From positions 1 through 6,748 of the forward strand of contig CAZOLJ010000141.1 of assembly GCA_964580575.1 (NCBI GenBank): a DNA stretch of 6,748 bases. Direction: 5' to 3'. The notes under the pieces are model-generated. The model had not been told where the DNA came from. It saw only the letters and a program-made list of their open reading frames with translations, and ran no database searches. The position numbers and the translations under genes were made by a program. Source of the stretch: CAVPDE01 sp964580575 (GTDB lineage: Bacteria; Desulfobacterota; DSM-4660; Desulfatiglandales; HGW-15). Positions 1 to 4,986 of the stretch are shown here, one piece after another (within the stretch, counting starts at the first letter, position 1; every line of letters starts with the position of its first letter).

Positions 1-201
1 CTTAGCGACCCTCTTGATCTTGCTCTTCTTGGATAATTCCCAAACAATGCTGCGCACCTTCTGGCCGCTAAAACCTGTCCTAGCTCTGAGCGAAGCCGTA
101 TCTATTCCGTTCTTCCTTGCCTTGATGAGCGCCATGATGAGTTCAGGGCCGCTCCTTCCCTGGTTGGCCTTTATTGTGGGTTTCTTTGCTGCTTTGGGTA
201 T
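1..201 (-). CDS. Winged-helix-like DNA-binding protein, partial, no canonical start
   Basis: This open minus-strand frame runs off the left edge of the window, and 67 codons are visible. It opens with a Lys/Pro/Ala-rich stretch (PKAAKKPTIKANQGRSG) that resembles a flexible basic tail. About 45 residues follow with the spacing of a winged helix-turn-helix: helix ELIMALIKARKNG, then DTASLRARTGFSGQKVRSIV as a likely turn and recognition helix, then ELSKKSKIKRVAK leading into a wing. The frame contains no ATG, GTG or TTG before the in-frame ATG at 135, which would cut into the first helix. A protein-like start would fall at an ATA codon (201-199), just before PKAAKK. It lies directly downstream of, and in a different frame from, the 216-509 gene. 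It may therefore use a very rare start, have lost its start, or be the C-terminal half of a frameshifted fusion. The fold assignment comes from residue pattern only. Confidence 0.5.
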   Translation of the reverse strand, partial: MPKAAKKPTIKANQGRSGPELIMALIKARKNGIDTASLRARTGFSGQKVRSIVWELSKKSKIKRVAK

Positions 202-215
202 GTCCCCGGAACTTT

Positions 216-509
216 CTAGTCCTTGCGAGTCAGTGATTCGACCTCAATCTCGAGGAACATGTCGCCCCGCAGGTCGCTCTTCCTGGTGACGTGGCCGCTG
301 ACGACTATCTGGTCTCCCAGCTCCGGCATGAAATCGCCCCATCGGCAGCTTTCAGCAAGCCAGTGCCCGGCCCTCGATAGAACGTAGCACGCGTCGGCGG
401 TGGACACGGCGTAGACCATGCCGGGAAGGCAAGGTACGGTCGTGCAGGGATTTGGCACAACTGAGTATTCGCCCTCAACTCTTGTGGAGCTGTCTTGATT
501 TTGGTCCAT
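216..509 (-). CDS. Small beta-rich (OB-fold-like) hypothetical protein
   Basis: This 97-aa protein begins at ATG 509 and ends at TAG 218-216. A GAAAGG Shine-Dalgarno-like element lies 11 nt upstream, which is a long spacing. After a polar N-terminal tail the central part reads NPCTTVPCLPGMVYAVST, then YVLSRAGHWL, then LGDQIVVSGHVTRKSDLRGD and a C-terminal EIEVESL. Alternating hydrophobic strands with a conserved-looking turn (GDQIVVSGHV) resemble small beta-barrel or OB-type proteins found as stand-alone hypothetical genes in many bacteria. There is no signal peptide or membrane segment. The three cysteines (two in the NPCTTVPCLPG loop) are reminiscent of a metal or disulfide site, but this is inference. 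The reading frame that follows (1-201) is shifted by one base, so the two could be halves of one ancestral protein. The function is unknown. Confidence 0.7.
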   Translation of the reverse strand: MDQNQDSSTRVEGEYSVVPNPCTTVPCLPGMVYAVSTADACYVLSRAGHWLAESCRWGDFMPELGDQIVVSGHVTRKSDLRGDMFLEIEVESLTRKD

Positions 510-520
510 TGGTCAGAGGT

Positions 521-534
521 CCTTTCAATCGGCT
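521..534 (-). repeat. 14-nt repeat, copy A (leader of the 216-509 gene)
   Basis: On the plus strand this reads CCTTTCAATCGGCT, and on the transcribed minus strand AGCCGATTGAAAGG. An identical 14-mer occurs at 2385-2398. In both places it lies upstream of a minus-strand gene, and the GAAAGG end can serve as a ribosome-binding element. It may be a shared leader or a short chance match. Confidence 0.45.
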
Positions 535-575
535 CGACGTGTCAATGCGAAGGGCAGTTCGAAGCCTGTATGTCA

Positions 576-615
576 AGCGCCCCCGCTTCCAACGTGCGTT
601 CGGCGCGGGGGCGCT
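576..615. other. GC-rich hairpin downstream of the C25-like gene
   Basis: The arms at 576-586 and 605-615 form a perfect 11-bp inverted repeat (AGCGCCCCCGC / GCGGGGGCGCT) with an 18-nt loop. It begins 47 nt after the stop codon of the minus-strand protease gene. It could act as a transcript-end stabiliser or an intrinsic terminator for that gene. No U-tract follows the stem on either strand, so a classic Rho-independent terminator is not supported. Confidence 0.6.
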
Positions 616-662
616 GCGGCTGCGACCAGACCCTGCTGACGACAACTCCGGTCAAGGTCAGG

Positions 663-2252
663 TCAGACGGTGTACCTGAAGTAGCGCCAGTCGGTCCAGG
701 GGCAGAGCAAGGCGCCGACGCGCGCACGCACGCGCCAGCGACCCCGCTGGGCACCCACGAAGACGTGCTGGTAATTTGTCGCGGTGAGCGGCCCAGCAAC
801 CAGCCAGCGCTGTCCAACCTCCGCCGCCCACTTGCCAGCGGCGCGCGCCCCGAATGCGTCAATCTCGATATCGTATGACACCGTGGCGTTGCTCAGCACA
901 GTCGGATTCCAGCGGAAGTTGGTCACACGCGGGAAGTTGCTGAACGTTGCGCCCTCCGCGGGCAGGACGAGCCCTGGCACGACGCCGCTCCACCAGTTGA
1001 TGGTCGGGTCGCCGAGCAGCACCATACCGTAGTGCCACTGACGCTCGTTCAGTTCGTGCGAGCTGCCGAGAGCCCTCCACCAGGCTACATATGCGTCACC
1101 AAGCAGCCTGCCGCTTCCCATCGGGCCATAGAAGTTCTCGAACGCCAGCATCGAGCCTGACTTGGTGCTGCCCACGGCCGACATGCCGTAGCACGTAAGC
1201 CCACCCGGCATGTCGAAGATGTACCAACCCGCCATGTAGTCCGGAGTAGTGAACAGAGCGCTGCTGCAGGCGAAGAGGTTGTAGAAATAGGCGTTCGGCG
1301 GGTTGGTGCTCTTGAGGTACGTGAACGGCACGGTTTCTGTTGGCGCGCCCGGGACCTTGAACGAGTGCAGTGAAGGATTCGAGTGTGAGCAGATCTGAGC
1401 CCAGGCACGCTGCTCGTTGACCTCGACCTTGTAGCGGTCGCCATCGGTCGTAGCGGGGTCAGTGATGGTCTCGACATTCGGTGCCGGGAACATCATGTCC
1501 AACGCGCAGTCGCCGAAACCGGTCCAGTCATCGTCGACATAGGCGAGGGCACGATTGCAGTAGCCCAACCGGCCCTTGCGGAACGAGTGGTTGCGGGCGA
1601 AGTAGTTGTTGATGAGGTCCTTGTCATTGCCCTGACTGGTCGGAGTCCAGAGGCGTCCGACCCAGATCTCGGGCGTCACGCCGGTCGGGTGCTCAGAGAA
1701 CTTTCCATCATGGTCTGGGTCTTTCCATGTGCCGTCCAGGTCCATGAAGTACAGGTCGCACGGGAATTCAGCCGCGCCATGGAAATCGTCGCTCATCTCG
1801 AACCAAGCGACTGGCAGATTCCCGACCATGAGCGCGCCCACGATGGGTCGTTTGCTCTTGATGAACTCCCGGAGCTCAGATGGGGTGCCGCCGCGCACTC
1901 GATACACGACTGCGAAGAAGCCCTCATAGGCAACGTCCATGACGTATTGGTCGAGCGCCGACTTGACCTGCGGATAGAGGTCATAGTTGACCAGTATCAG
2001 CATCTTCCCTCTGGGAAATTGCAGCGCCGAGTAAGCCTGCAGGTAGCGGAGGTCAGTCGGGAAGGTCGGCCGGGCCTGTTCTTCGGTCGTCAAAGCGAGC
2101 GGTACGACGCTCTTGCGGTAAACCGCGAAACTCTGCGGAGGAGTTTCTTCTCTGTTGACGTATTCCAGCACGTGAACTCGTTCATAGTCGATCTTGAACT
2201 GAGCCAAGTGCTTCAGCTTCTTGACGTCTATCCCTGAGTATTTTTCGGGCAT
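663..2252 (-). CDS. C25 (gingipain-like) family cysteine peptidase with C-terminal Fn3/Ig-like domain
   Basis: This 529-aa protein starts at ATG 2252, chosen because AAGGAG lies 8 nt upstream. A 35-residue in-frame extension to 2357 lacks such a site and crosses a hairpin. Residues 83-150 have the alpha/beta layout of the C25 N-terminal subdomain (KMLILVNYDLYPQVKSAL, then VGALMVGNLPVAW). Residues 165-200 carry DLYFMDLDG, a calcium-loop-like DPDHDGKF, and PEIWVGRL. The likely caspase-type dyad is His290 (in CSHSNPSLHSF; His296 is the alternative) and Cys329 (in LFACSSALF). LLGDPTINW at 412-420 matches the typical end of the C25 catalytic domain. Residues about 425-529 form a beta-rich Fn3/Ig-like domain (PAEGATF, FRWNPTV, SYDIEID, WRVRARV). 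C25 enzymes are normally secreted, but no signal peptide is visible here, so location and activation are unclear. The family call is from motifs; substrate specificity cannot be told. Confidence 0.8.
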   Translation of the reverse strand: MPEKYSGIDVKKLKHLAQFKIDYERVHVLEYVNREETPPQSFAVYRKSVVPLALTTEEQARPTFPTDLRYLQAYSALQFPRGKMLILVNYDLYPQVKSALDQYVMDVAYEGFFAVVYRVRGGTPSELREFIKSKRPIVGALMVGNLPVAWFEMSDDFHGAAEFPCDLYFMDLDGTWKDPDHDGKFSEHPTGVTPEIWVGRLWTPTSQGNDKDLINNYFARNHSFRKGRLGYCNRALAYVDDDWTGFGDCALDMMFPAPNVETITDPATTDGDRYKVEVNEQRAWAQICSHSNPSLHSFKVPGAPTETVPFTYLKSTNPPNAYFYNLFACSSALFTTPDYMAGWYIFDMPGGLTCYGMSAVGSTKSGSMLAFENFYGPMGSGRLLGDAYVAWWRALGSSHELNERQWHYGMVLLGDPTINWWSGVVPGLVLPAEGATFSNFPRVTNFRWNPTVLSNATVSYDIEIDAFGARAAGKWAAEVGQRWLVAGPLTATNYQHVFVGAQRGRWRVRARVGALLCPWTDWRYFRYTV

Positions 2253-2324
2253 AGTCCTATCTCCTTGATGCGGGGTTCTTGTGACTAAATGTATTACGGC
2301 AGTTGCTCCATTCTGCGTCACACA

Positions 2325-2350
2325 CTCGCAGTTCGAAGTAGAACTGCGAG
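2325..2350. promoter_or_regulatory. Perfect 10-bp hairpin in the protease leader
   Basis: The arms CTCGCAGTTC (2325-2334) and GAACTGCGAG (2341-2350) pair perfectly around the loop GAAGTA. The element lies 73-98 nt upstream of the protease start codon on the minus strand. It may be an operator or a structured 5' UTR. It is not a terminator by sequence, because no T-tract follows. Confidence 0.55.
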
Positions 2351-2384
2351 CAGTCATTCGTTAACTTTTGAGTTGGCCTCACCC

Positions 2385-2398
2385 CCTTTCAATCGGCT
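2385..2398 (-). repeat. 14-nt repeat, copy B (upstream of the protease gene)
   Basis: This is identical to 521-534. On the minus strand the sequence continues as GAAAGGGGGTGA, a strong SD-like string. The first codon after it is a GTG (2382-2380) that opens a 41-codon frame whose TAG stop (2259-2257) overlaps the region of the protease ribosome-binding site. Confidence 0.4.
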
Positions 2399-2883
2399 AA
2401 TCCATAAGGCATGAGCTCCACCTCGTAAATCCCATTATGCAATCCTTATGATGTGATAGAGACTCCCCTCTTTGAAGTCGGCCTATACAGAATTCAGTAT
2501 TGGAGTGGTGTCAACGATGTAACTGAATCTCGTGCCTTCCCGTGCCCATCTCTCATGGGTTTGGCTTTATCCAAAAATGTTAGGAATCTTATGCGCCTCC
2601 CCTCAGGCTGCAGCCCTAGGGAGGCAACGGTGGGGCATTTTCAGATAGGTCCACGTCATAGCGTCCTCGGTAAGAGAGTTTCAGTGAACCTGATTGGATT
2701 GGATATAGTTAAGAAAATGGTGGGCGAACACTTATAAAATGTCAAGAAGTTTTTTGTCTTATTTGGATAGAACCCCAGGGGATGTGGGGTTGTGGCATAG
2801 AACGGTATCAAGGGTTCTGTGCAGTCCCAGATGCTTTTGAATTTCACATGAAGTTTCAAGGCATTGCGATATCCCCAGCGCCT
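2399..2883. other. Gene-poor gap with short inverted repeats
   Basis: No convincing gene is seen in this stretch. A 94-codon plus-strand frame (2453-2737) starts at GTG without an SD, and a 67-codon minus-strand frame (2656-2859) starts at TTG without an SD. Neither shows a family-like pattern. The stretch holds a nested palindrome at 2595-2625 and a 6-bp stem AACCCC/GGGGTT at 2771-2791. It is more AT-rich than its neighbours around 2690-2770 and may hold decayed sequence or regulatory DNA. Confidence 0.5.
2595..2625. repeat. Nested palindrome
   Basis: The outer arms GCCTCCC (2595-2601) and GGGAGGC (2619-2625) flank a perfect inner palindrome GGCTGCAGCC (2606-2615). The whole 31-nt element could fold as a two-tier hairpin or a protein-binding dyad. 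It is not adjacent to a recognisable gene start. Confidence 0.5.
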
Positions 2884-3276
2884 TCAGTACATTCCTACTC
2901 TGCCATGCCGGCAGGGCAACTCAATCAGTTTGGTAGGGCTCCGATAGGCCCCTCGCCTCGGCTCTGCCCTTGAAACCGAGTGGACATAATACGCCTCCCT
3001 GAACGGGTCTTTCGAGTAACTGAGTGTAAGGTCGATGCTGTCACCTTCGCTGACCAGCTTGTCGAGATATTCGGTTTTGCCAGCAAAGGGCTCCTTCAGC
3101 AGGCCGAAGAGGTTATCGCTCGACGGCCCCTTATACCCATCCCTGAACTCGACATGGTATCGCCTTCGGGTGGCGGCATCTTCCACGATCAGGCCGAGGT
3201 TGCCATTGCTGAGCTTGTATTTATCGACAACCTTGCCGTGCACATACTCGTGCCGTAATACGTCCAGGACTGACAT
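2884..3276 (-). CDS. Hypothetical beta-rich protein, 130 aa
   Basis: I do not recognise this family. From ATG 3276 the protein shows a strand-rich core: YVHGKVVDKYKLSNGNLGLI, then RRRYHVEFRDGYKGPSSDN, then a Leu/Lys segment LLKEPFAGKTEYLDKLVSEG, then DSIDLTLSYSKDPFREAYYV. This resembles a small beta-barrel with an inserted helix. The last 25 residues (SRAEPRRGAYRSPTKLIELP...) are basic and probably disordered. There is no signal peptide or membrane segment. The chosen start lacks an SD (upstream is CCTGGCAAA). A different frame upstream (3276-3395) reads as a plausible N-terminal extension that joins at the AAAATG run, so this may be the larger part of a frameshifted gene of about 170 aa. It is read from the minus strand, with its start region facing the plus-strand gene at 3485. 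Confidence 0.7.
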   Translation of the reverse strand: MSVLDVLRHEYVHGKVVDKYKLSNGNLGLIVEDAATRRRYHVEFRDGYKGPSSDNLFGLLKEPFAGKTEYLDKLVSEGDSIDLTLSYSKDPFREAYYVHSVSRAEPRRGAYRSPTKLIELPCRHGRVGMY

Positions 3277-3395
3277 TTTGCCAGGGACGAAAGGAGCGCA
3301 TCTATATTAAACTTCCGGTGCAAGGCCCTTCCCATGCGTCTTCCTAAAGCCCTCAATCTAGGCCAAAAGCCCTCACTGGTTTCGTGCCCGCTCAT
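3276..3395 (-). other. Possible frameshifted N-terminal extension of the 2884-3276 protein
   Basis: Forty codons from ATG 3395 read MSGHETSEGFW...RALHRKFN, then IDALLSSLAK, a plausible basic stretch and amphipathic helix. Translation in this frame meets the ATG at 3276 inside the A-run of GGCAAAATG. Re-reading one base (-1), or one additional A, would give ...LAKMSVLDVL... and a protein of about 170 aa. An internal ATG (MGRALH...) has AGGA about 7 nt upstream. This may be a genuine frameshift mutation, an assembly error, a programmed slip or chance. It is not established as coding. Confidence 0.35.
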
Positions 3396-3405
3396 CTACC
3401 GCTCA

Positions 3406-3420
3406 TCAGGCAAAGCCTGA
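3406..3420. other. Small hairpin upstream of the first cassette
   Basis: TCAGGC and GCCTGA form a perfect 6-bp stem with loop AAA, immediately 5' of the larger 3425-3457 hairpin. Together they form a tandem structured leader or an intergenic barrier between divergent genes. Confidence 0.4.
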
Positions 3421-3424
3421 AGTC

Positions 3425-3457
3425 CTGAGACCAACCCCTGCACGTGGTTGGTCTCAG
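3425..3457 (+). promoter_or_regulatory. Cassette leader hairpin, copy 1
   Basis: CTGAGACCAACC and GGTTGGTCTCAG form a perfect 12-bp stem around the 9-nt loop CCTGCACGT. The element ends 27 nt before the ATG of the acidic microprotein. The same element recurs at 6484-6516 with identical loop and right arm, exactly the same distance from the second microprotein start. No T-tract follows, so it is more likely a leader RNA structure, operator or recombination-type site than a terminator. Confidence 0.7.
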
Positions 3458-3484
3458 AAACGGACACGACCCGGAGGGGGGAAC

Positions 3485-3691
3485 ATGGAGCCTGAAGAAG
3501 AAGCGGTTATAGATGAGAAAATGCTTACGAAGGGGGGAATCGAGCCCTTCGACTGCGAAGACCATCTGTACGAGGCATGGCTGGAAGAGAAGCGGGAAAA
3601 GAGAGAACAAGGCTTGCTGAAGCTGGGGCTTAATTCCCGGAGGTGGTCAACATCGGAACAAGAGCTGTCATCTCATTCAACGGCAAGCTGA
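3485..3691 (+). CDS. Acidic microprotein, cassette copy 1
   Basis: This 68-aa protein has a purine-rich SD (GGAGGGGGGA) ending 2 nt before ATG 3485. The N-terminal third is strongly acidic (MEPEEEAVIDEK). The core IEPFDCEDHLYEAWLEE is followed by a charged KREKREQ helix. This core is shared with the protein at 6544-6693, with consensus IEPFDxEDHLYExWLEE. The last 16 residues (from about 3643) are read from DNA that also encodes the next gene in another frame, so the true functional part is probably the first 50 or so residues, the length of the second copy. It has no membrane or secretion signal. I know no function for the motif. Pairing with the GTR-domain gene in both copies suggests the two work together, possibly as binding partners; that is inference. 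Confidence 0.7.
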   Translation: MEPEEEAVIDEKMLTKGGIEPFDCEDHLYEAWLEEKREKREQGLLKLGLNSRRWSTSEQELSSHSTAS

Positions 3692-4119
3692 TGCTTGCCA
3701 CGCACTGGGACGGATACCCCACCTCGCTCGGCCGTGACCTTCTAAACTGCGATAAATCGGTGAAAGCGGTGATTGAGGTCGCCAAAGCGCATACAATAGA
3801 CGCAGCTGATCCCCAGATCCTCCTGGCACTGAATCGGGAGCGAGTCAGCGATTTAGCCGAAAAGCACCAGCTTACCGTGCAGGAAATCAAAGCCAGGAAG
3901 CGGCGGGGGGCCCTCATCTGTGCCGGTGACTTCGTGATTGCGGACATCGGAAGACACAGAGATCTGGCCGAATTCCAGTATGACATCCGCGGGAGCGAGG
4001 TCTATTTCAGGCCCCTCGACGGCTGGTGGCCTGAGGCACTGAAGCAGGCGACTGAATTCAGGCTTCTCACGGCAAAGGAAGTCACCGGCTGCCGGGCGGA
4101 ATTCCCGGTACCTGGATAG
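3643..4119 (+). CDS. GTR...DGYP-domain hypothetical protein, cassette copy 1
   Basis: This is 158 aa from GTG 3643. The N-terminus, IGTRAVISFNGKLMLATHWDGYPTSLG, has the layout of a small beta-rich domain met in many phage and bacterial hypothetical proteins that begin M-G-T-R-S/A and carry a strand-turn W/Y-DGYP. A central helical part (SDLAEKHQLTVQEIKARKRRG, residues 69-89) is basic. The C-terminal FQYDIRGSEVYFRPLDGWWP (111-130) returns to strands and a Trp-rich loop. GTG overlaps the only SD (GGAGGTGG, 3639-3646), while an ATC at 3652 sits 5 nt after that SD, exactly where relatives have their initiator Met. The start is therefore uncertain. The gene overlaps the microprotein by 49 nt. The beginning is repeated at 6700-6748. 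The biochemical role is unknown. Confidence 0.75.
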   Translation: MVNIGTRAVISFNGKLMLATHWDGYPTSLGRDLLNCDKSVKAVIEVAKAHTIDAADPQILLALNRERVSDLAEKHQLTVQEIKARKRRGALICAGDFVIADIGRHRDLAEFQYDIRGSEVYFRPLDGWWPEALKQATEFRLLTAKEVTGCRAEFPVPG

Positions 4120-4198
4120 ATTGGGGGAAGATATCTCTGAAGGTCAAACTTTTGGCGTATTTGAACTCGCCCCCACACCTCCATAGCATAGCAATGTC

Positions 4199-4227
4199 TT
4201 GCCAACTGGTAGCCAATATTCTATAAT
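4199..4227 (+). promoter_or_regulatory. Sigma70-type promoter for the FtsB-like gene
   Basis: A -35 element TTGCCA (4199-4204) and a consensus -10 element TATAAT (4222-4227) are separated by exactly 17 nt. Transcription would start near 4233-4235, at the base of the 4233-4259 hairpin, and run into the gene starting at 4275 or 4287. Confidence 0.65.
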
Positions 4228-4232
4228 TATTA

Positions 4233-4259
4233 TAGAGACCTAGAATGTCGTAGGCTCTA
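4233..4259 (+). promoter_or_regulatory. Hairpin at the 5' end of the FtsB-like transcript
   Basis: TAGAG-A-CCTA (4233-4242) pairs with TAGGCTCTA (4251-4259) as a 9-bp stem with one bulged A and an 8-nt loop. It follows the predicted transcription start directly and ends just before the AAGGGGG ribosome-binding sequence, so it could stabilise the mRNA 5' end, bind a repressor or gate ribosome access. Confidence 0.45.
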
Positions 4260-4274
4260 AGGGGGCTTTTTGTT

Positions 4275-4574
4275 TTGAGCGGGCTTATGGGGAAACTCAT
4301 CATTGGTGTCAGTGCGTTGGCAGCAACTTGTTCATTTGCTGGTTTTGTCGTTAAAGGCCTTGTCCCGCTCTATCACGTTAAGAAGGAGTATGATGCTAAG
4401 GTCCAAGAAGTAGGCGTTTTGATGGAAGAAAATGCTAAGTTGATTGAGGAGATTAGTTGGTTGAACGACGATAGCGCCCATATTGAGCAACTGATCAGAG
4501 AGAACTATGGTTATGTGAGGCAAGACGAAGCCTTTTATCAATTAGGGGGTCAGGAGCTGAAAGGCAACCGATAG
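4275..4574 (+). CDS. FtsB/DivIC-like (septum formation initiator family) membrane protein
   Basis: This is 99 aa from TTG 4275, or 95 aa from ATG 4287. AAGGGGG (4259-4265) is 9 nt before the TTG, which favours it, although ATG remains possible. Residues about 7-33 (KLIIGVSALAATCSFAGFVV...) form one membrane helix with a short cytoplasmic N-terminus. Residues 35-75 form a charged coiled coil (VKKEYDAKVQEVGVLMEENAKL...). The end RENYGYVRQDEAFYQL (75-90) matches the small C-terminal box of FtsB/DivIC proteins, where RE..G.V..GE precedes an aromatic strand. Those proteins bridge FtsL and FtsQ in the divisome. Length and architecture fit the family. No other division gene is present in the window, so this could be a paralogue rather than the housekeeping copy. 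It has its own strong promoter. Confidence 0.72.
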   Translation: MSGLMGKLIIGVSALAATCSFAGFVVKGLVPLYHVKKEYDAKVQEVGVLMEENAKLIEEISWLNDDSAHIEQLIRENYGYVRQDEAFYQLGGQELKGNR

Positions 4575-4577
4575 AAA

Positions 4578-4609
4578 GGAACCAAGTTCCGTTGAGGAGA
4601 ACCTCTTTT
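4578..4609 (+). terminator. Weak double stem-loop with T-run after the FtsB-like gene
   Basis: GGAAC-CAA-GTTCC (4578-4590) is followed by GAGG-AGAA-CCTC and TTTT (4594-4609), starting 3 nt after the stop codon. The second stem is only 4 bp, so termination would be inefficient. This is an inferred call. Confidence 0.3.
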
Positions 4610-4911
4610 ACCTTCTTCCCTGGGCCCAAAAAACTCCTGCCGTGTGCAGCTTGCCAATAATCTTCCCTCTGCTAAACTCCTTTCGATTCATGCCTACCTC
4701 CTTCATTTATGGCCCAGATTATGGCATGAAACCGTTACAAAATCTGGACCAGTTTTTTAGGGGGCAGGTCAAGAAGACACGAGTTTCATACAAAGTTACG
4801 GTTGACTGTTTTTGCCACCCCGGATGGGTTCCAGCGGAACAGGTTGAGTGGTCGGAGCTGCAGCAGGCCTTTGGATGCTTTAAAAGCTCGTCTATTCTAC
4901 TGCTCGAACCG
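4610..4911. other. Stretch without a confident gene
   Basis: A plus-strand frame is open from 4642 to 5154, and its central part (from ATG 4726, MKPLQNLDQFF..., VEWSELQQAFGCF) reads as somewhat protein-like. It has no SD, matches no family I know, and its last 170 nt are antisense to the HU gene. A decayed gene is possible. I see no RNA gene or mobile element here. Confidence 0.35.
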
Positions 4912-4926
4912 CAAGCAAACAGAAAG

Positions 4927-4959
4927 CCCCTGCCAGGCCAGAACTCTTCCTGTCAAGGG
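4927..4959 (-). terminator. Intrinsic terminator candidate after the HU gene
   Basis: Read on the minus strand, CCCTTGACAGG (4959-4949) pairs with CCTGGCAGGGG (4937-4927), with one G-U pair and one mismatch, around an 11-nt loop. A pyrimidine-rich CTTTCTGTTTGCTT tail follows. It lies 27 nt after the HU stop codon. Confidence 0.45.
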
Positions 4960-4986
4960 CTTAAAGTGAGCGACTCTCAGGCGGAT

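Larger units (their letters stand above)
3425..3694 (+). repeat. Direct-repeat cassette, copy 1 (leader + microprotein + start of GTR gene)
   Basis: This segment aligns with 6484-6748. The leader hairpin, the spacing to the microprotein start (exactly 60 nt in both), the microprotein core and the first 49 nt of the GTR gene are conserved. The N-terminal codons and the tail of the microprotein are not. The offset between copies is 3059 nt at the hairpin and 3054 nt at the GTR gene. Confidence 0.75.

Noticed and set aside
14..289. 91-codon plus-strand membrane-like frame at the left edge
   Set aside because: It is antisense to the winged-helix frame and the end of the 216-509 gene, whose patterns are far more protein-like; its hydrophobicity is an antisense artefact of Lys/Glu codons.
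1587..2237. 216-codon plus-strand frame inside the protease gene
   Set aside because: Antisense shadow of the well-supported C25-like gene; no start signal.
521..2398. CRISPR repeat fragments (CTTTCAATCGGCT)
   Set aside because: Only two copies 1.9 kb apart, no regular spacers and no cas genes.
3425..3457. Integron attC-type recombination site
   Set aside because: GTTGG and CCAAC arms hint at attC core sites, but the right arm does not match GTTRRRY, the element is only 33 nt long, there is no bulged second pair of boxes, and the genes lie on both strands.
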